Below are positions 59,496 to 64,000 of a stretch of DNA of 64,000 nucleotides, one piece after another. The notes under the pieces are model-generated. The model saw only the letters and a program-made list of their open reading frames with translations, had not been told where the DNA came from and did no database searches. Source of the DNA: Pohlia nutans. Its lineage: Eukaryota; Streptophyta; Bryopsida; Bryales; Mniaceae. How positions within the stretch are numbered: position 1 is the stretch's first letter; every line of letters begins with the position of its first letter. Where the stretch lies: contig CM040101.1 in NCBI GenBank assembly GCA_022496805.1, forward strand, positions 4,590,501 to 4,654,500. Direction: 5' to 3'. Both the position numbers and the translations under genes were made by a program.

Positions 59496-62400
59496 ATGGC
59501 GTCGGACGCCAACCAGAACATCGTGACAGAGGTGATAGGCGAGCTCACCAAGGTGGTGCACGAAGCGCGGAACGCGCCCGTGGCAAAGAACAGCTTCATG
59601 CGATTCAGTTCCTACTTGGAGCAGCTGCGGCCCATTCTGGATCAAATGAACTGCGGCAAGGTGCCGCAGCTGCCTCTCCGCGTGCAAACGGCGCTGAGTG
59701 GCATCAAAGTGGAGCTCCTCAAGTTCCAAGGCCCTCTGCAGACGTGCAGGTACCATGACCTACTCAAAACTGTTGCAAAAACATATGAGACCCAATGTTA
59801 ACATTTCATGAATTCTAGTAGTTGATGTACAGTCGGTTCTTTGTCCACTTCTTGTTTTTTTGGCCTCAGTTTGTAACAAAAGCTTGTCAAAAGTTGTGTA
59901 AAGAATACGTTGATAGTACTAAAGAAATTGCGAGGAGCTACAGTTTGATATGAATTGGATGCAGGAGCAAGAGCCGGTTGTATCTGCTCACTCATTGCCA
60001 CCTAGTGGTGACGGAAATCCAGAAGTCCACGCATGGCGTCGGGAATTGCCTGGTCCAGTTCTCGTTGTCGAAAACGGCGTCTCAAATGCGCGATTCCTCG
60101 CAAATGCTGGATGTCGGTAGGCAGGTCGAAGTCCTCGCCCGCCAAATGCAACAAGCCCAATTCTCGGTACTAGTCATTCTCCTCTCCTCCCTAATGAGCC
60201 CAAATTGGTCCGACTCGTGTTTATTTTGCGGTTTGGAGTCGGTCCTCCATGGACTTCTTTTTATTCAGATTCGTTTGTTTCTTGACCAAACACAATGTTC
60301 TTCACTGAGATACAAAATTAGAAGTTCCATGAATCTTTGGTCCTTTAGGCTGGGTTAATTCTTATAATCTAGCTCTCGCATAAAATAGCAGGTACAAAAC
60401 ATGTGAGAAGCCCTCCATCAATACAAAGGAGCTTGAAATGAACAAAATTGAATAGAGAATTTACTCCAGCTTCTATGGGACTCATTTGTATCAATCTTGA
60501 TGAAGAATGCGTGTCATGAAACCTGGGCACAAATTGTGTATGATCTATGAGAACAAGTATGAGCCTAGTAATGTTCATTAAAAAATCAAGTATGTTTTGG
60601 GAAGATGTCTCATGAAGGAGGCTTATGTTTCATAATGGTGTGGTTGAAATGACGAAAGTAGAACTGTCTTCAATAACGCCTCTTCATTGGACTTAGTTCT
60701 TCATTTTCTTCTTGGTTACAACGTTACAACCAAATTTTTGTTCAAGATTAAACTGTGTTTCAAATTTTGTTGTAGGTCTAGAGGCGCATCATTCTTGCTC
60801 CACTCCACTTTCACCTTCCAAGAAAATAGTACTCCTTCTGTCCGGAAATAATTGTCCTCGTTTTTGGCATGTTTTTTTTTCCCATGTTTTACACTTCAAA
60901 CTTGACCCCCAGTCCACTTGAAACAGGGTGGACAATGAGAGTGACACAAAAACAGAAAATAAAAGAGCGTTAAAACATGCCGACAGTTATGAGCCTGGCG
61001 TAGTTCTAGAAATATTAAGTTTCTTGGTCATTCAAATTGCGTTGCGAAGTGCGTTGATAAGCTAATTAATGGTGTGCTGGTGAAATCAGGTTTCAGCAAA
61101 TGAGGAGCGCATATGCCTGGCGCTCGAGAGAGAAGCACAATCACAGGAGACATCAGAGTCCGCGGGAGCGATCCTTGTGGACATTGGCCATGAGTTGGGG
61201 CTTGATCTGGACAGGAATCCAGGTGCGCTGTTTGAGCAGCTGCAGCTGCTGCGAAGGGAGCTTGTGGACTGCGGAGACCACGCTCAAATTCGATTGCTGG
61301 AAACCATTGAATGCATGTTCCAGTCTTGGACACACGAGCCCGCTGGCGTCCCGCACTGGCACACCATCGCTGCGCAGTCTGCGGAAGATGACCCGCTTAC
61401 ACCGTTCGACACTTTCCTCTGTCCTTTGACTAAACAAGTACGTGCTTTCCTCACCTTGTCCTATATCATCTGCATTGCTTACAAGGATCATATATTATAT
61501 TTCAAAACATCTGAGATACATGTGAAGTAATGATAGTGCAGAATCTTTGATCAGGATTATTTGAATTGGTTACAAGGATCATATATTATTTCAAAACATC
61601 TGAGATAGATGTGAAGTGATGATAGTGCAGAATCTTCGATTAGGGTTATTTGAAATGGTTACAAGGGAATTTGAAGAACTGGCTCATATCACATAAGATA
61701 GAGGAAATACTTCACTGGAAGCATTGTAGGAGTGTGAGATTTTGGGGAGATTTATTGAGTTGTCAAGAGATCACGAGATCAAAGATTATCACTGTGTATG
61801 AATTCTTATGCAATCGTTCAAAGTGAGAGTTGGCAGCAGATCAGTGGCAGGGTTTTTTCTTCACTATTGCAGTATACGTTTATGGCAACTCCGGTGAAAA
61901 TATGAGAGTGAAACTGGCAACTTGCCAGGATATTTTTTCTAAGAAAAGTGCAATGAGGTTATTAAATTGTAGTTTATGTTGCATAGTATTAAACAATATG
62001 TACCTTTTTCTGTCACCTTTTTCGGCCATCACATGGGAAATATTTGTGTTTTGGCAAGCTGCGACTTTAACTTGGGTTGGCTTTGGCAATTTGATGCTCA
62101 TTTGCATAGGCTTGTTACATGACATTATTTTTTGTTACAATCTGGCTGCTAGCAACCTGAAAAAACAACCCCGATCAGTGACAGTAGACATTTCGCCAAG
62201 CCATGTTGACATCTAACAAAGTGTACATAGGGTCAAGTTAGGAGATGAGATCAGGTTACAAGGATACATATATATTTCGAAAGAGCTGAGATCAATGTGA
62301 AGTGGTCTTGGCTCAAAATGCTCAATATCTCTACAGGTATAGATGCTTAATAGCTGCATATATATTGAGCTCAAAAAGGATCGGAGTGACTGTGCAGGTG

Positions 62401-64000
62401 ATGAAAGATCCGGTGTTCCTGCAATCTGGGCGAACATATGAGCGCAGGGCGATAGAGAAGTGGTTCAGGGCGTGTGAAGAGGAAGGACGGCCAGCCACAT
62501 GCCCAGTGTCGGGACAGGCAGTGACATCCACGGAGCTGCAACCGAGCCTGGTTCTTCGTCAAACCATTCAGGACTGGAAGCAGCGCAACGTGGGCATTCG
62601 AATCCGTTTAGTTACCCCTCGCTTGAACCCTACCGCATCGGTATGTATTTTAAACCCTAAACCCTAAACCTCCGTCCCTTCAAACATTTTAACCAATATC
62701 TATGCCGGAGTGCTCTTGCATTGAGTCGAGAGATCACTTCGGATACAAGAGCCAAATCAATCTGTTTTTATCACGAAGTATGAATTTTCTTCTGCACTTT
62801 TTTCAATGGGAGGTTGTACACCTCTACAAGTGACAGTAGACAACCCCAAAGATCGGTAGCCGTAACTTACACCACTTGCTAAGAAGTTCAAGTAAATTTA
62901 TGTGGAAAACATTCAACTCATTGTGAACAGAGTAAGGAGACTGAGCATGCACTGGAGGAGATTCATCTCATGGCGGAGGACAGCGCCGAAAATCGTCGCA
63001 AGCTTCTGGAAGCAGGATTCATTCCTCTGGTGCTTGGAGTATGGCAGCGGAATCATGGAAGGTCACGAGCTCATCACCTGCGAACTGGAAGCCTCGCCGC
63101 TCTCCGCAGCATGGCCACAGGCTCTCAAGAAAACAAGGTACTGTAACTCTTTTACTCACAACCCATGTCAAATCCTCACTCTACGACAGACCATTAAAAT
63201 CCGTTCACGTTTGCGTAGACCTCAAAAGACTCCCTAGAATCACACCATTCTTGGCTTTGTCACGTTTTTCAACATGGTACAAATCTTTTGCTATTCAGGT
63301 TTGCGTTGACCTCAAAAGACTCCCTAGAATCACACTGTTCTTGGTGTTTTTCCGTGTCAACAGTATGTGATGGTGGAGATGGGAGCGATCATGGTGGCAG
63401 TGCAAAGCCTATGCAGCGGTGCGGAGAAAGAGAAAGAAAGTGCAGTGGGTCTCCTGCACGAGTTCTCCTTAAGCCCCGCGATTTGCACATGCATCGGCTC
63501 GGAACAAGGCGCCATCGTTGCGTTAATCGGGGCGACCTCGGAAAACGGCGAGGTTTGTAAGCTGGCGGAGCAGACACTCAGGAACATGGAGAGACTGGAC
63601 GCCAATGCGTTGCGAATGGCGAGGGCAGGGCGAATGCAACCCGTGCTGACGCGCTTGTGCGACGGCCCTGAGGCAACGCAAGTGGAGCTGGCGCAACACT
63701 TGGCAGAGATGATCCTCACGAGCACGAGCAAAGAAGCCGTGGCGGAAACGGGAGGGAAGACGCTCGTGAGAATGATGTCGATCAGTCCCAATGCGAGGGA
63801 AGCCGCGTTGGGTGCGCTGTTCAACTTGTCTACAATCGATGGCACGGCAGAGACACTCGTGAATGCTGGCGCCATCGCCCATCTTGTGTCGACGATTTCC
63901 TCACTTCCCGCGCCGGAGAATTTGAAGGAGATTGCTGTTTGCACTCTGGCAAATCTCGTCTTGGTGCCGGGTTCCTGGGAGCACTCTGTCGTAGACAAAG
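59496..64000 (+). CDS. Plant U-box E3 ubiquitin ligase with ARM repeats (partial, 3' end outside)
   Basis: Six exons join in phase: 59496-59749, 59965-60166, 61090-61437, 62398-62640, 62931-63137 and 63364 to the window end. The start ATG at 59496 gives MASDANQNIVTEVIGELTKV; an acceptor CATGCAG just before suggests an untranslated first exon, though ATG 59478 is in frame too. The N-terminal ~260 residues are helical, like the UND-type region of PUB proteins. The U-box follows: FDTFLCPLTKQ|VMKDPVFL, TYERRAIEKWF and TCPVSGQAV, split by an intron after PLTKQ. Then come ARM repeats (EHALEEIHLMAEDSAENRRK, ENLKEIAVCTLANLVLV). The U-box binds an E2 and ARM repeats bind the target; family members act in defence and hormone signalling. 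About 630 residues are in the window. No lesion was seen. Closest subgroup unknown. Confidence 0.9.
60830..60953. repeat. Dispersed repeat with Stowaway-like left end, copy 2
   Basis: Begins TACTCCTTCTGTCCGGAAAT and ends CAATGAGAGTGACACAAAAAC; lies in the second intron of the U-box gene. See 47135-47275. Confidence 0.65.
61479..61659. repeat. 91-bp tandem duplication in an intron
   Basis: Two adjacent units start TTACAAGGATCATATATTAT and run through GATAGTGCAGAATCTT with a few differences. A shorter third piece (GGTTACAAGGATACATATAT) lies at 62255-62310. All are in the third intron of the U-box gene. Confidence 0.85.
62648..62668 (+). promoter_or_regulatory. Telo-box pair
   Basis: TTAAACCCTAAACCCTAAAC directly follows the donor of exon 4 of the U-box gene, as at 5286-5312. 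Confidence 0.45.
63210..63365. repeat. 90-bp duplication in an intron
   Basis: TTTGCGTAGACCTCAAAAGA and its copy TTTGCGTTGACCTCAAAAGA 90 bp later, both continuing CTCCCTAGAATCACAC..TTCTTGG. The second copy runs into the acceptor of exon 6 of the U-box gene. Confidence 0.8.

Noticed and set aside
63357..63998. 213-residue minus-strand ORF
   Set aside because: It is antisense to the last U-box/ARM exon in the window, which has the ARM features; the open antisense frame follows from GC-rich codon use.
1..64000. tRNA or rRNA genes
   Set aside because: I saw no cloverleaf with T-loop GTTCRA context or rRNA segments by reading, but a covariance-model scan was not possible.

Overview
The window looks like nuclear DNA of a land plant. 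It is AT-rich and gene-poor, its exons are clearly more GC-rich than its introns and spacers, introns have GT..AG borders, telo-box motifs (AAACCCTAA) occur, and plant families are present (U-box/ARM E3 ligase, LEA_2/NHL, TBL-like). The transposase and ParB-like families remind me of non-seed plants (bryophyte or lycophyte), but I cannot fix the clade from sequence alone.

Layout. 1-4.6 kb: non-coding, with several inverted-repeat elements. 4.8-6.4 kb (+): a two-exon plant membrane-protein gene with an in-frame TGA. 7.4-10.5 kb (-): a multi-exon TBL/DUF231-like gene with one frame break, set among MITEs. 11-19.7 kb: mostly repeats, plus one weak small ORF near 13.5-14.0 kb. 19,766-31,432: a large DNA transposon of the Mutator (MULE) type with inverted termini and a perfect 10-bp target duplication. 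It carries two divergent decayed genes: a ParB-like/amino-methyltransferase gene (-) and a SWIM-finger MULE transposase (+). 33.6-34.6 kb (-): a second, more decayed ParB-like relic outside that element. 40.8-41.9 kb (-): an NHL/LEA_2 gene. 42.35-42.95 kb: a long palindrome. 45.2-47.9 kb (-): a complete seven-exon eIF3i gene (326 aa). 48.1-51.5 kb: a nest of TTAA-flanked elements, one inserted in another. 54.2-55.2 kb (+): a complete four-exon gene for a 96-aa protein I cannot name. 59.5-64.0 kb (+): a plant U-box/ARM E3 ligase gene that runs off the window end.

The most notable system is the ~11.7-kb MULE. Its cargo joins a ParB/sulfiredoxin-type DGNHR motif region to a methyltransferase whose motif order (DPPY-like before the AdoMet-binding motif) fits beta-class DNA amino-methyltransferases, an architecture familiar from bacteria and phages. 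Between the two divergent genes lies a tandem array of four ~74-bp repeats, each holding a near-palindrome. Both genes carry several nonsense changes; three of them are CTAG at positions where tryptophan (CTGG) is the likely ancestral codon, as expected from deamination at methylated CHG sites. A second theme is a burst of non-autonomous elements bounded by TTAA and starting CCC(C)TAAA, like piggyBac-type ends. At least eleven are present, including three copies of one ~730-bp family and a nested pair.
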